DNA of 64,000 bases from Plumapathes pennacea (GCA_964036295.1 OZ038473.1:14726001-14790000); one strand, 5' to 3'; counted from the first letter of the stretch, positions 37,664 through 49,900 are shown. The notes: generated by a model not told the origin, from the letters alone. Numbers and translations: made by a program.

Positions 37664-39493
37664 TTACACAACTGCCATGCCAAAATGCACCCGTGGAATA
37701 GACATTGTAGCTCCATAGGTCCATTGGTTGAGGGCAGGATCAAAGATCTCAACAGTGTCCAAGAACTGTCCATTAAATCCACCTGCGACATAAAGTTTGT
37801 CCTTCATGACACAAACACTTGCTGCTGAGCGTGACTCTTGTAATGATGCAACAGGCATCCAGGAATTTGTTTGAGGATCATAGCACTCAACATCCAGGAG
37901 ATGATTTTGGCCGTCAAAACCACCAACAACATACAGCAATCCATTTAAAGCTGCGACACCAGGAACAGACCGGGATTTACCTTTTAAAACAAAATAATGT
38001 TTATGTGAAAAAGAACTCACTGTTATTGTTACATAATAATGTAAATGATAATAAGCTGTATGTGTAAGGCCTGTGCAAGTATGATGTTATGGTCATGTTA
38101 GTGACCATAAAGCATTTCTGTCCAACTTACCCATTTCAGCAACACTGCTCCATTCATTGGTCTGTGGGTCATAACATTCAACAGAATTTAAACGAGACTT
38201 TCCATCATGGCCACCAACCACATACAGCAGGCCTCCAAGGGCAGCAACACCTACATACATTCGTGGATGGGTCAGGGCACCAACATAAGTCCACACGTTT
38301 TCATAAGGATCAAAACATTCCACGCTTTTCAGTTTGCCATAGCTGTTTGAGCCACCAACTGCATAAATTTTGCCACAAAGGCAAGCTGCACCAAAGTATT
38401 CTCTTGCAGTAAGCATTGGTGCTTTAAATGACCAAGTATTTTCTTCCAGCGTGTAACATTCCACAGCGTTAAGATAACCCTCTCTGTGCCCACCAAGACA
38501 ATATACTTGACCACGTAGTTGTGTGACTGCAACCCCATAGCGGCAGACGTTCATGTTGGCAGTTGGCAACCATTCATCTGTGTACTGATTGTACCGTTCA
38601 GCTGATGAAACTGGGTTGCCATGGTGAAGACCACCCACTGCAACCAAGACATCTGCAAAGCCTGATGGGGTACGAGGCTGCAATCTTGGTTGAAGGGCAT
38701 GTTTACGCTTCTCAGATGATGGTGAAGATGCATAAGTAAAAGCTTCATCAAGCATTTGTTTACAGTCAGGATCACTAGTCAGCAATTCATTGCTGATGAC
38801 ATGTTTTGTCAGATAAGTTGGTGACAGAACTGGAAGACGCACACATCCCAACACTTCAGTTAAGTATTCCCGTCTGTGTTCTGAAGCGTTCAGCCATATT
38901 AAGGCAGCCTTGTAAACGTCTTCCTCAGATCTTACACCTACATTCTCGTTTAAGAGGAGTTGCTTCACTTGATCTGCAGACAGGGCTTTGAATTCCTCAC
39001 ACTCGCAAACTTCAGTGAAGTTTTTAACGGTGAATTTATGCGCTTCACTCCAAAGCTCTTTGCACGAAAAACGATCAGCAAGAGCTTGGATTCCAAGGCA
39101 GTTCGATGGATGCAGTTGTCCTTTTAAAAATTCGCAACAAACCTCCACGATTTCTTTTATCTGCAACAAGTTACTGGCGCTCAGCAAGTCTTCCACGCTG
39201 CCAGAGTCAACGTCTATTGACGATGTGTAAATAAACTGAATAATTCCCTCCAACGCGTTGCCGTCCACGTCCTTGATAACGACCGTTCGTTCGTGTGTTT
39301 CCAGCAGGTTGCCAGTAAACATGGCTTTGAAGTAAGGACTGGCCGCGCACAGAACGAGGCGATGCGCCGATACTGACACGCCATCTTGTGTGTGTAGACT
39401 CACATCACACAGTTCTTCAAGGTGTTTCATCGTATGAAGATCTTCGAGGATTTTTGAAGCGTTTTTCCTCGAGAAATACTTAAGAGATTCCAT
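37664..39493 (-). CDS. Kelch-like (BTB-BACK-Kelch) protein, probable Cullin-3 adaptor
   Basis: KLHL proteins recruit substrates to Cullin-3 ubiquitin ligases in the cytoplasm. Two exons, 38131-39493 and 37664-37980, join in phase 1 to give 559 aa, typical for the family. The order is a BTB domain at about residues 20-130 (CDVSLHTQDG, AHRLVLCAASPYFKAMF), containing LLE, the phi-x-E Cullin-3 contact, then a BACK domain at about 135-245, then six Kelch blades with repeated GG doublets and the downstream Tyr/Trp pair (LYVVGGHDG, LYVVGGFDG, LYVAGGFNG). The intron falls inside blade 4. The protein ends right after blade 6 (HFGMAVV). I cannot assign a specific human KLHL orthologue. The start ATG (MESLKYFS) is the first in exon 1. 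The gene shares a 155-bp divergent promoter region with the methyltransferase gene. Confidence 0.93.
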
Positions 39494-39648
39494 TGTCGAA
39501 AGATTTCTTTATGTCTGCAACAACCTTGTCTCCAGGTCCTCACGCTGAAGGCTTGGGGACGACATTCGAGAGCACCGCTGTGCACCATACAACGGGCGCT
39601 GTGGACCTTTAACTTTGCGCGTACAATCAGCTGATAGAAGCATCCATC
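39494..39648. promoter_or_regulatory. Compact bidirectional promoter region (KLHL / methyltransferase)
   Basis: Only 155 bp separate the two divergent start codons, so both promoters and 5' UTRs must overlap or lie within the other gene. No TATA box is evident on either side. Shared regulation is inference. Confidence 0.6.
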
Positions 39649-42332
39649 ATGGCAACTCCTGATAAGGCCTCTCAAGAATTCCTGGACCAGAATCAGTACA
39701 CCAGGCAAGGAATTCTTCGCTATGAGAAGATATTCGGCAAAGGATTTATTAGCACAGGAGGAATCGAGACAACGAAGGTAAGAAAAATTCACGAGGTAAC
39801 TAATTGAATCACGCGTAAATCACGCGCCACCAATTATAGTCAAATTAGCAGGCCTGCATAGTCATGTATTAACGGTTTAACAAATCGTGATAAATCCGAT
39901 TGCTTCACACGGCTGAACGTAGCTTTCTGTGTGAGAACCGATTGTATATTTCTTTTCTTGTTTTTAACACGAGCGTCCCCCTCCGGAGTTCTTTGGAAAA
40001 AAAAAAAAACATTTTTTTTTTTTTCAACATTTTTCCATGTTTTCTTCTGCCTATGAATTATGTGCAGTAAATCCAACTTCATCGAGTTCCAAGTTTGCGT
40101 GCTTGTGAAATTACCCGTGCACAGGGTGTAAAACTACACAAGAATCTAAAACCACAAAAGTAAAACCAATGGTCACATGTGGGTGAACACCTGGCCGGCG
40201 CTTCCGGTTTAGAAACCTCTTTGCACAGCAAGAAATCGAGTTTTACATGGACTTTAGTCAAACTCTGAAATGGTTTCTTTCTGTTTCTGGCCCACTGATC
40301 TCTTTTATGCAAATTTGTTGCAGGAGTTTGTAAAGTTGCTCAATCTGAAACCTGGTCAGAGAGTGTTAGATGTTGGTTGTGGAATTGGTGGTGGAGCCTT
40401 TTATATGGCCAAGGTGGGTCAGTTTTATTTTATGGCAAATATTTTGCTGTTATATAGCACAGCCTATTTTTCTTTCTTAAAGGGCAGGGAAGGGGGTGGG
40501 GAGGATGGAAGGATGTGGAGATGGGAGGATGTGGAGATGGTAGGATGGGGAAGAGGGAGAAAGGAAGGATGGGAGGTGGTACTGCTCTATAATTTGGGTG
40601 GGCAATTTCTAGTCAGACCTGTCCTACTAGCATCACTATCTAACAACACAAGTGACCTGATATAATAGTGTGTTGCATTCATTTTTGTTCAGAATTTTCA
40701 GGTGGATGTCCTTGGTGTTGATCTGTCAACCAATATGATTCAGTTAGCAACAGAGCAAGCTGCTGAGAACCCTGTCAACAAGGTATAACAAGCTTGAAAA
40801 ATAGGAACGATAGCAGATCAGTCCTTGCTTTATCTAGCTGGCAAGGCTGTATGTTTTGCATGCTAACATAATATAGCACAAACATCTAAGAAACTATGTA
40901 CTTGCATGTTGATTTCCTGTGGATATTACATGGTTTTTACACAGTTCACATGCAGCTGTGACCCACTCTCAATATCAAAAGCTTATTGCTACATGTAGGT
41001 CTGTTGTTATTATACGTCAATTTAACAGGCCCACAAGTGGTATATTGACTTATTGTTTTGACCCTTCTGTGTGTAGGTTCAATTTGTTGTCACTGATGTA
41101 ACTGAAGAAGAGTATGAACCAGAATCGTTTGATGTAGTCTACTCAAGAGATGTGTTCCTGCATATCAAGGGCAAAGAGGCTCTCTTCTCTAATTTTTTGG
41201 CAAGTAATATTTATGTTTACACTTACCCTTGGCACCATAGATTATTTTGCTCTTGGAAGCTCCAGATAGGGCTGGGGGCAAAACCACAGACGGCAGAGGG
41301 CTGGGAGTAAGGCGAAGACTTACAAAGAATGCAATTTATAGAACAGAGCGTTTTGAATATATCATCTAACTCCAGCACTATAATAGGCCTGGGAATTGTC
41401 AGGAAAGACCATACCTCATTCAGTGGATTACAATTCCCTACCATGCAGGGGTGCAGTGTAACACATCAAGTCAAACATCTTGGCCACTTTTGCATACTAC
41501 ATGAAAGGGGCACACTCGAAACTAGAATTATTAACATGTTTTTTGCCACATTTTTTGGTCTCTTGAAACTTACAGAAGTGGCTTAAACCAGACGGTCAGC
41601 TCCTGATATCAGACTATTGTTGGAATGAAGACAAGGCTTCAGATGACATGAGGGCTTATGTGGCCCAGAGGGCCTATCATTTGACAAGTGTTGCTAACTA
41701 TGGCAAGGTATGACCAGTACAACTAGCTATGTACTAAAATGCTGTTTTCGAAAAGAATGTATCTACTGTACTACATGGAAATATTTATTCAGTTTTATTT
41801 GTTTATTTAATGTAGGATATTCTGTACATTATTATTTCTACTGTACTAATTCTGGAAATACTTTATACAGTTCTTGTTCTGTTGGTACTTTTATTATGTA
41901 TAATCTTAGGTAAAAATAATATGTGTCAGAATTAGCTGAGCAGAGAATGTGAGAACAATCATATGCACACTGAGATTACTCTCAATAAAACTATATTATT
42001 TCTTTTTTAGATCTTGGAGAAGGTTGGGTTTATTGATGTGATAGCAGAGGACAAAACAGAAACATTTGTGGAAATCCTTAAAAAGGAAAAGGAAAGAACT
42101 GAAAAATCCAGACAAGATTTTCTGAAGGTGTGTTGCTCTACTGACTGGCAACTGACAGGTACTGTGTGTTATACATTATTAAATGAAAAACAACTATTTT
42201 GCTTAAACTTTTTTGCAGGAGTTTTCAGAAGAAGATTTCAACTACATTATCAATGGTTGGAACAGCAAACTTGACCGTTGTGCCAGAGGGGACCAGACTT
42301 GGGGTCTATTCCATGCCAAGAAATCAGCCTAG
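39649..42332 (+). CDS. pmt: Phosphoethanolamine / phosphomethylethanolamine N-methyltransferase, single-domain
   Basis: It uses S-adenosylmethionine to methylate phosphoethanolamine intermediates toward phosphocholine in the cytosol. Seven exons give 264 aa: 39649-39777, 40324-40413, 40693-40782, 41077-41199, 41576-41707, 42011-42127, 42219-42332. Every intron falls between codons (phase 0). Landmarks are [19 protein letters not shown], the family's N-terminal lid, then the SAM motif [19 protein letters not shown], and YSRDVFLHI, whose Asp128 and His132 correspond to the catalytic dyad described for the Plasmodium enzyme. The length matches single-domain enzymes (Plasmodium PMT) rather than the tandem-domain plant form. 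Which methylation steps it performs cannot be read from the sequence. Intron 4 starts with GC instead of GT (41200-41201). Intron 2 holds a G-rich stretch. Confidence 0.94.
40490..40582 (+). repeat. G-rich imperfect minisatellite in a methyltransferase intron
   Basis: Imperfect units such as gaggatgtggagatgg follow runs of three to five G bases, giving several potential quadruplex G-runs on the transcribed gene's sense strand. Confidence 0.6.
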
Positions 42333-43105
42333 GACAATGTTTAACAAAATGATGATTATAAAGGAATATTTAAAACAATGCAGAAACAACATCCTGGTTA
42401 TTAGTGCTTAACACAATATTAATATATTAAATATAATTATATATTTGTTTAAAAATACATTTGAGAAACAAAATGATAAAACATGAAAGGAAAGTGACAA
42501 ATTAGTTCATTAGTGAGTCATTAGAATCGAGCTATGCTTGCTGCAATACTATGCTTCTTGTTGTTGTTGTTTTCTAGGTATTTGCATGTGTTCATAGTGG
42601 TAGTCAGTTTCAAATGGGGCTATGCTGTCTGACAACTTGCCAACATTTTTTGATGGATTCTGTTTTTAACACATGTTCTATGATGGTATCTTTTAGGTAA
42701 GACAAAATGATTTAAATAAAACTATTATTACAAGACAGAGCAGTCACTTTAATAAATGATATCAAATTTATTTTATTGTAGTATATTATCTATTGTTCAT
42801 CAGTCAAAGACAGGGGCCACTATAATATTGCACTCCACCAATTACCTCAGCTCTGTAACTCTGATGACATTCTAAACATCTGAAACATCAGTTATAATGT
42901 TACTAATTTACTGTGATGTTACTGTGAATGGTAACATGGCTGTGCTCTTAGGTAAACAAACTTTGTACACAAGTCAACAAGCAGGAATTGGATTAGGTTA
43001 AACTCGGTATAGTGACTATTGCACAATCATGTTCATGTTGCTTCCATTTTTCTTAAAATTTACCTGAAGTTCAGAGACAGATCATAGGAATGCACTCTTA
43101 CCCAG
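42333..43105. other. Convergent 3' region between methyltransferase and sulfatase genes
   Basis: AT-rich 3' UTR and intergenic DNA of two convergent genes. I see no further gene or clear repeat. Confidence 0.5.
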
Positions 43106-45521
43106 CTATTCCCCAGGATAAGACTTGAGTGTTTTCTTAGGTTCCTTGCAGCTACAATATGGAAAATTGCAGCACTGTTGTAAAGTAGGGTTCCAAAAGT
43201 TTTTGTTCAGCTGATCTGGGACTTGGTCGACTCCCAATTTGTGCTTCTTCACAGCAGCATCAATGTGTTCCATGACAATCTTGTATGTGCTGGTGCTGGT
43301 ACTCAGAGGATTGCTCTCACTAGGGTCTTGAGTGATGTCAAACAGTAGTGGGGGCTGGTGGACATGAATATTCTTATAACAGTTGCAGACACCATGACCA
43401 AAGCAGGCCTGAGTCCCTGGGCTCCACTTTGGTGTGATATAATGTGCTTTCCAGGTGGTGTGACCCGTTCTGGGGCGATAGCGCACAGCATGGATAGACT
43501 TTGCACAGTAATGGAACAGGAATTCATGAGGAGATATCTGAGACTTCTGGGTCAATAAAGGCATGATGTCTTTGCCATCTATTGCCCTGTCCTGTGGCCC
43601 AGCATTTCCAACAATGCCAAGAATTGTGGTGAATAGGTCCAGACTACTAGTGGCTTCAGTGATTTCAACTCCTTGTGGAATGTGTGACGGCCAGGAAACA
43701 ATAGTAGGAACTCGTATTCCACCCTCCCAACTTTGAGCCTTACCTATAAGACATTACATAATTACACCTCTAACTGCAAAGTCTAGCAAATAAATTAAAT
43801 GTTGACTACAGTAAACTCTATCTAAGGCACACTCTCAGGACAAGATTTAGTGTCCATCTTAGAAATAGTTTAGTTACAGAGAAACAAGTGAAAATCGGCA
43901 CAGACCAAATCTGCATGCTGTCCGCTTTAGGGAGGTGTCCACTTAGAGAGAGTTGACCGTATATTAACAGCTCAGTTTAAAATATTATATTTTTTCCAAA
44001 CTACACAATTGGTGCCAATATTGCCAAAATACTATACTGAATAATAAGATCTGATTATTTACTTGCATGTAAATGAACATGGTACATTAATCAAGGGCAT
44101 CACTCTAATAAACAGTTTGACAGATTTTCAGCTAATGCCAAACTGTTTGTAAAAACCTTATGAAGTTTAATATTCTAAACTCACCTCCCCTATAAATACC
44201 CTTCCATCCTCCATGATACTCTCCTGTATGGGTCACTTCCTCTAGGTGTGGTCCATTGTCGGAGGTTAGGAACACAAAGGTGTCCTCCCTCAAGCCCAGA
44301 CTTTTGATCTCACTCATAATCTGTCCCACGCTCCAGTCCAGTTCTTCCACATTATCTACAAACTTACTGTGACCACTGTGGTTTACAAATGGCTTAGAAG
44401 TGAAAAGTGCAGTGTGGACTTTACAGAAAGACATGAAAAGCAGAAAGGGTTTATGCCTGTTGTCTTGAATAAAAGTGATAGCTTCATTTGTAAACTTGAC
44501 TGTTAGATTCTCTAACTGAACAGGCTGTTCCACAATTTCAAAATCCCGCATTAGGAAACAGTTAAACAATCCAAACCCTCCAACTATAAGAATCAAACAA
44601 CTACATAACAAACTAACAACGATTAATGAAACTGCAAGATATGTTTTTTGGATGAAACCAAGGCTGTGAAGTGCTAAAGCCGTCAGTACTAAAGTCAATC
44701 CTGCTGACAGGATAAATAGAGGCCTGAACCCTGGGATAACAAGTTCAATAGCACTTTCTCCAGCTCCACCACAGTCCCTTAGATTGGTCAGCGGCACCCC
44801 ATAAAAGGAGTGGAAGCCATGCCTTAGAGGATGATGAACATAATCATATGCTTGACTAGAACTCAAGCCAAGATGCCACTTGCCAATCAGTCCTGGAGAT
44901 AAAAAATATTAAAAGTTACTACTGCAGCATATACTAATTCTCGTTTCTAAAATGTCTTCCATCAGAGTTTAGGCATGGGTAAGAACCTATCCTTTCCTAT
45001 CTCCCAAGTTCCAGAGGGGTGGGGGTGGGGTGGGGTGGGGGAGTTGTTACATAACACAACAGACTTGACTGCGTTATTCACTCACCGGTCCTGTACCCTG
45101 AGTCGGCCAATACTTCCGCCAAGGTCGTCTCGTTCTGTGGCAATCCTCCTGAAGCGGAGTTGTGTATTAACATTCTGCGTTGGTTCGCCAGACTCGAAGC
45201 AAGTCCTGATCTAACGGCATACCTTCCTGTAAGAAACGCTGCTCGGCTAGGAGTGCAGACGGACTCCGGTGCCAAGTTGTGCAATAGTTTCACTCCTTCC
45301 GCGGCGAGGCGGTCGATGTGGGGAGTCTTGGCGGTGCCGTTGCCAAAGCATCCCAGGTCAGCAATGCCAAGATCATCGACCAAGAGTACAAGAACGTTTG
45401 GCTGGCGAACGCCACCAGCTTGCGAAAACACAAGACAGCACAGTGCAACAAACAATCCTGACATTCTGGACATCATTCCTGAACCCCGTCCCATTCGGTA
45501 CCGTCCCGTCATGTCATGCAT
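43106..45521 (-). CDS. Steroid sulfatase-type arylsulfatase, membrane-anchored
   Basis: It hydrolyses sulfate esters, probably in the ER or secretory lumen. Three exons, 45086-45521, 44185-44892 and 43106-43743, give 593 aa (human STS is about 583). The N-terminus has a signal peptide ([17 protein letters not shown]), then the metal-binding LLVDDLG and the signature [12 protein letters not shown], whose Cys89 is converted to formylglycine. Next are GKWHLGL, a hydrophobic hairpin of two helices at about residues 195-255 as in STS/ARSD/ARSE, then [14 protein letters not shown] and WEGGIRVP. The hairpin separates this from soluble arylsulfatases A and B. The C-terminus is Cys-rich (CCNFPYCSC), as expected of this subgroup. 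The first ATG is at 45521, but a Met at residue 17, 18 or 20 would place the signal peptide at the very N-terminus and may be the true start. Introns are in phase 1. Confidence 0.93.
43807..43961. mobile_element. MITE-like inverted-repeat element in sulfatase intron 2
   Basis: The left end tacagtaaactctatctaag pairs with the right end, which reverse-complements to tacggtcaactctctctaag. Motifs of the gtgtcc type recur inside. It is about 155 bp and noncoding. The outer TA may be part of a target-site duplication. Confidence 0.6.
45000..45045 (+). repeat. G-rich tract in sulfatase intron 1
   Basis: ggggtgggggtggggtgggg-type run with at least four G-tracts, a predicted quadruplex on the plus strand (antisense to the gene). 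Confidence 0.6.
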
Positions 45522-46987
45522 GCTTCGGCGCCCGCGATCCTTTGTTCAACAATACAGGTCACATGACCAAGTCGCACGAGGAATTTTAAATAGCTAACCT
45601 TGTACTTTTCTTTTAGTTCTTATTATTTGTAAAAAATAAAAAGGCATAAAAAGAAACGATGGGCAAATCACCTTTTCGACCACACTAGTACACACACCAC
45701 ATAAGCCTCTGGCTTTGGCTCTATTCCTGTAATTTAATTTATTATTGAACAGTCGCAATCGCAATAAAAGGCATGTGTGATTGTGAAAGTTTTCAATTAT
45801 AAATATTCCCCACCCCACCCCACCCCATTGACCATTTTGGGATTTCTCCTTACGCACTTTATTTGATTTCTCTGCTTTCCTAAACGTAAACTAGGTTGAT
45901 AGCTATCCAAGGTTCCTTTGAGTGACATTACGTAGGTCAGCAACCTCAGACCCAGGCTCTTTTATCTCCCGCTGGTGAGGCGCTCGTAATTTCTGCGCAT
46001 GATCGTGAAAGTGGTTATTGTTTAAAAAGTATGATGCGCAAAAGGATTTTGAGCTGCAGTGGAACCTCCATTAAGGGGACACCCTCGGGAAAAGGACAAG
46101 TGTCCCCTTAAAGGAGGTGTCCCCTTATTGGAGGTGTTCCAAAGTAGAGGTTCCACTGTGTCCCTATTTTAGTAAACAACCTGATCCATAAGAAAAAATC
46201 AAGGATACAGCATTCTCGCTGGGATTGTAAGTTTATTTGCAGAAGCAGTATCAAGTATTCCATCAGTTCAAATCAATAAAACTAACTTTGCGTTGTTTCC
46301 AGTTCAATTAACACTCAGCAAAATTCAAGTGATGCCATCTTTGTTAAATAAACCACAACACTTCGATAACAAGTGCCCACATACCATAGTTACATTCCAA
46401 TCTCAGCCACAGCTATGCTCAACAGAATCTTCAGTAAACCACTTATTTACTACAGCTGCACCTCAGCATCAACTGATCACAGCCACTTCAACTTCAGTTG
46501 AATACTGTAACTACACAAAATTAATCATAACTACTGCAGCTTAACTCTAACCTCAGCATCATACAACTACTAACCTCCGTAATTTCAACACCATACCACC
46601 ACAGCAGCCCCAAACATCTTCACAATGGGAAATGATTATCCAGAAAACAAAAGGGGAACACACTCTTGATGTTACTTAAGTCAAGCTGACACAAAAAACA
46701 GAAAACGTCTCACTTCTGAAGATTATTTCATGCTCTCCCGTCCGATCCATGGTGTTAGGTACCTTCAAAGGATGACAAATCAATAGCTGCTGAAGAAGGG
46801 ACACTTCCCAAGGATCAGTAGAACGAGAATACATTTTTTTTTTTTTTTTTTTTTTTATGGTCGGACGAATTTGCAAAAGTAACCGAGGTCAACTGAGCTG
46901 GAAACACTAAACTGATAACGTTAAAAGACAGGAATATGCTATTAGAATATTGATTGCTACACTGCGGAAGGTGCTGGCATGTTTGCA
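45522..46987. other. Intergenic region between sulfatase 5' end and eIF3a 3' end
   Basis: Contains the sulfatase promoter region and the eIF3a 3' UTR. It has a short inverted-repeat element at 46057-46158 and a poly-T run at 46834-46857. A plus-strand open frame at 46293-46544 is rich in Thr and Ser with no domain, and I do not call it. Confidence 0.5.
46057..46158. mobile_element. Short MITE-like element with 12-bp perfect terminal inverted repeats
   Basis: Ends cagtggaacctc and gaggttccactg are perfect inverted copies. The interior contains repeated gtgtccccttaa and tccccttattgg-like units, also partly inverted. Length is 102 bp. It is noncoding and probably a non-autonomous transposon relic. 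Confidence 0.7.
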
Positions 46988-49900
46988 TTACTTGTACTGC
47001 ACAGTGGTCCAGCCTTCTGGGTCCTGCTCTGCGTTTGACTGATCGCCACGACCTCGACGCGAAGCAGACCACGACCGTCCTGCTGTGGAAAACAAAAACA
47101 AACAAATAAACAAACAAACAAACAAACAATAAAAACGGACTTAGCCAATCTAAACCCCAACATAACCGAAACGTCTTTTTACCGTGGATTCTGAAAGATT
47201 ACTCGCGAGTCAAATCACAAGTGGAAAGCAACACGCAACGCACGTTTCTCGATTTGACGGTTTCACGGTTTACAGCACGTACATATTCCGTCGAATCATC
47301 AACTCCCAGTTCCTTCATTGTGGATGAATAAGGCGTTTTCTAATTCTGAACAAGTGTGCAGGGTTTATTACCTTCACTGCGTTCAGGGGCTGGCGCTTCC
47401 CTCCTCCACTGTTCCTGAGTGCGACCCTCGCCTGTTTCTCGCTCTTCCCCTCCATAACGACCGCGCCAGGAAGGTCGCTCCTGCTCCCGTTCAGGACCAC
47501 GGTCCCTCTGCCCCCTCCAAGAACTACGCTCCTCAAATCCCCTACCAGGTTCTACAAGTACGACCAACAACAAAAACAAGTACAAACGTAAAACTGAGTA
47601 AATGGGCCTCTGCGCTCGTCATGACAAAACACATATTGACGTCTTGTAGGTGTGGGAGGAAAGACCACTCAACAGAAAACTTTGAATGACAGCAAACCAA
47701 AGACTAATGAACTCTCACCTCGTCTGCTGGTCTCCTGCTGGTCACCAGACCTCCTCCAGGAGCTGGGCTCGTCTCGCTCGCGCGGCTCAGGTCGACCCCA
47801 AGCTCTCCCTCCCCCTGAAAGAACAAGCAACAAGCCGCGAGTTAGGGGGTCTTGTTGACTCTAAAACCAACCGTTTAGCCGAATAGTAATGATAAGCCCA
47901 CGTACTAGCAAGGCCACTTTACATACACGTGCGCTGTACGTTTAGTTTCAATGTTTTGTTCACAAACCTTGTCCACTGTCTCTGGGCGGCTCGTCTCGGC
48001 GCCATCCTCCCCGATCACGATCACGATCACGATCATAGTCACGAGTCATAGGCCTGCGGTCACGGTCAAAATCACGGCCTGGAGGACGCTCATAATCACG
48101 GCTTGGGGGATAACGATCACGGCCTTGGTCACGGTCGTAACCACGGCTTGCAGTATATCGGTCACGGTCTTGATCATCACGAGGCTTGGTATTACTGTCA
48201 TCTCGACGCCAGGACGATCCTGAATCACCTTCACGGCCACCGTCTCGACCCCAACGACTGTCATGACTATCACGACTGTCACGATAGTCACGACTGTCAC
48301 GAAAGTCACGACTGTCACGATAGTCACGACTGTCACGACCACCACGCCAATCTAGAAGGAAACAAAAGAGAAGCGTAAAGAGGCCGCTTTGTTAAACATT
48401 TATTGAATTGCTAGAGGCCCAGCTGTTTAAAGCCTGATTAAGCTAACCCCGGATTAACTAAATTCTTCCTCAATTTCTTGCCAATAAACTGCAAAGTTTT
48501 AAGAAAAGACCAAAAAAGACTTGCTTCAGTTCAAAACATATCGAGGAAGTCAAGTTGTGAACAAAATCTTCATCTTAAAAATTGCAGCAAAGTTTGGACT
48601 AATCCAGGATTAGTTAAATCCGTGTTGCTTGAACAACTGGGCCCAGGACACCAACGAGTGGTTTTGAAGTAAGAACCTGGAATAAACTGGACAGTCAACT
48701 GAACATCTTCATCAAGACACTGAACAGTTCCCGATACAGACCCGTAATTAAGAACGCCTCCGAACGAAAGGTTTTGTTCATCAAATAAATGCACCTGTTC
48801 GTACCGGTCAGATCTCTTATCGATTATAAGTACGGTATAGAGTTCGTTTCCCGCAAAACTGTCTCTGTTGTCGTCAGCCACAACGTAATTAATTTGGATT
48901 TAATTTCGCAATTTTTTTCACAGCCGCGAGTAGTAAGGTAACCCTGACCTTGTGCTAAAGTCCACACTCAATCGAAGGCATTTCTAAAAATAACTCAACA
49001 CGGGACAGGGTTGTATCCCTGATTGTACGCCGTGCTCACCTCGCGGGTCGTCCCGTGTCATCCCGTCCCGAGGGCCTCCTCTCCAGCTGCTTCCCGGGTC
49101 AGGTTCCCTGTTAGCCGACCGCCTCTCTTCAGCTGCTCGCTTCTCGATCTCCAGCTCTCTTTCACGTCGCCGGGCTTCCTGTTCATTGAGCTTGTTAATC
49201 TTTTCCTGATATTCTCTCGCCTTCGCTTCTTTCTCTTCCCGCTGTTTTCGTTCCGCTTCCTCTCGTTCTTTGCACAAAAGATCATCGCATAAACAAACGA
49301 ATCAGTAACTTTTCACATACGATGAGATACAAGAACTACTGCGAGGTATTATACAAGTTAAACGTCATTCATGTGGATATACTGAACTTTGTGAAGAATC
49401 AAAATCAAGGGCAGGCCTGGGAAACTCCCCCCCCCCCCCCCCCCGGGAAGGATAAAGCAAATAATGCACACGCTCCCGTCTGCTACAATATCCGGAGCCA
49501 CGGTCACGTGTTCTCTCGTGCTTCATTTGCTTTAACAATCCGTATTTGTTCTCTCTGTTGTGTTATCTCTGACTATATACGTAGCACAGAAGTGCAACTG
49601 TTTTCTCTCATTCTAACCTTTCCTTCTCTGTTCTTCCAGGGCAATCCTTCTGGCCTCCTCCTTCTCTTCCTTGTAAGCTCTCTTTCTTTCTTGAATCCGT
49701 TGCTTGCGTCTCTCTTCCAGACGCTCTTTGCGGGCAATGTCCAACTTCTTATTGAATTCTCGGAGTTTTTCCTTTAACAGACAGAGGCTACAGTGAGAAC
49801 GATTGACGTAAAACGCACAGGAAGCAAGGGACGTTGCAATCGTGGGCTTCAGTAAAAACAACTAAAAATGCAATCAAAATACAGCAAAAAAAAACAAAAA

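Noticed and set aside
46293..46544. Thr/Ser/Gln-rich plus-strand frame near the eIF3a 3' end
   Set aside because: Low-complexity composition, no splice sites and no homologous motif.
48046..48378. Val/Thr-rich and His/Asp-rich frames on both strands
   Set aside because: Shadow frames of the eIF3a Arg-Asp repeat exon.
48570..48881. Minus-strand frame of about 100 codons within an eIF3a intron
   Set aside because: It has no ATG, its 3' third runs into the MITE at 48416-48644, and no matched splice pair keeps it in frame. A cryptic exon is possible but unsupported.
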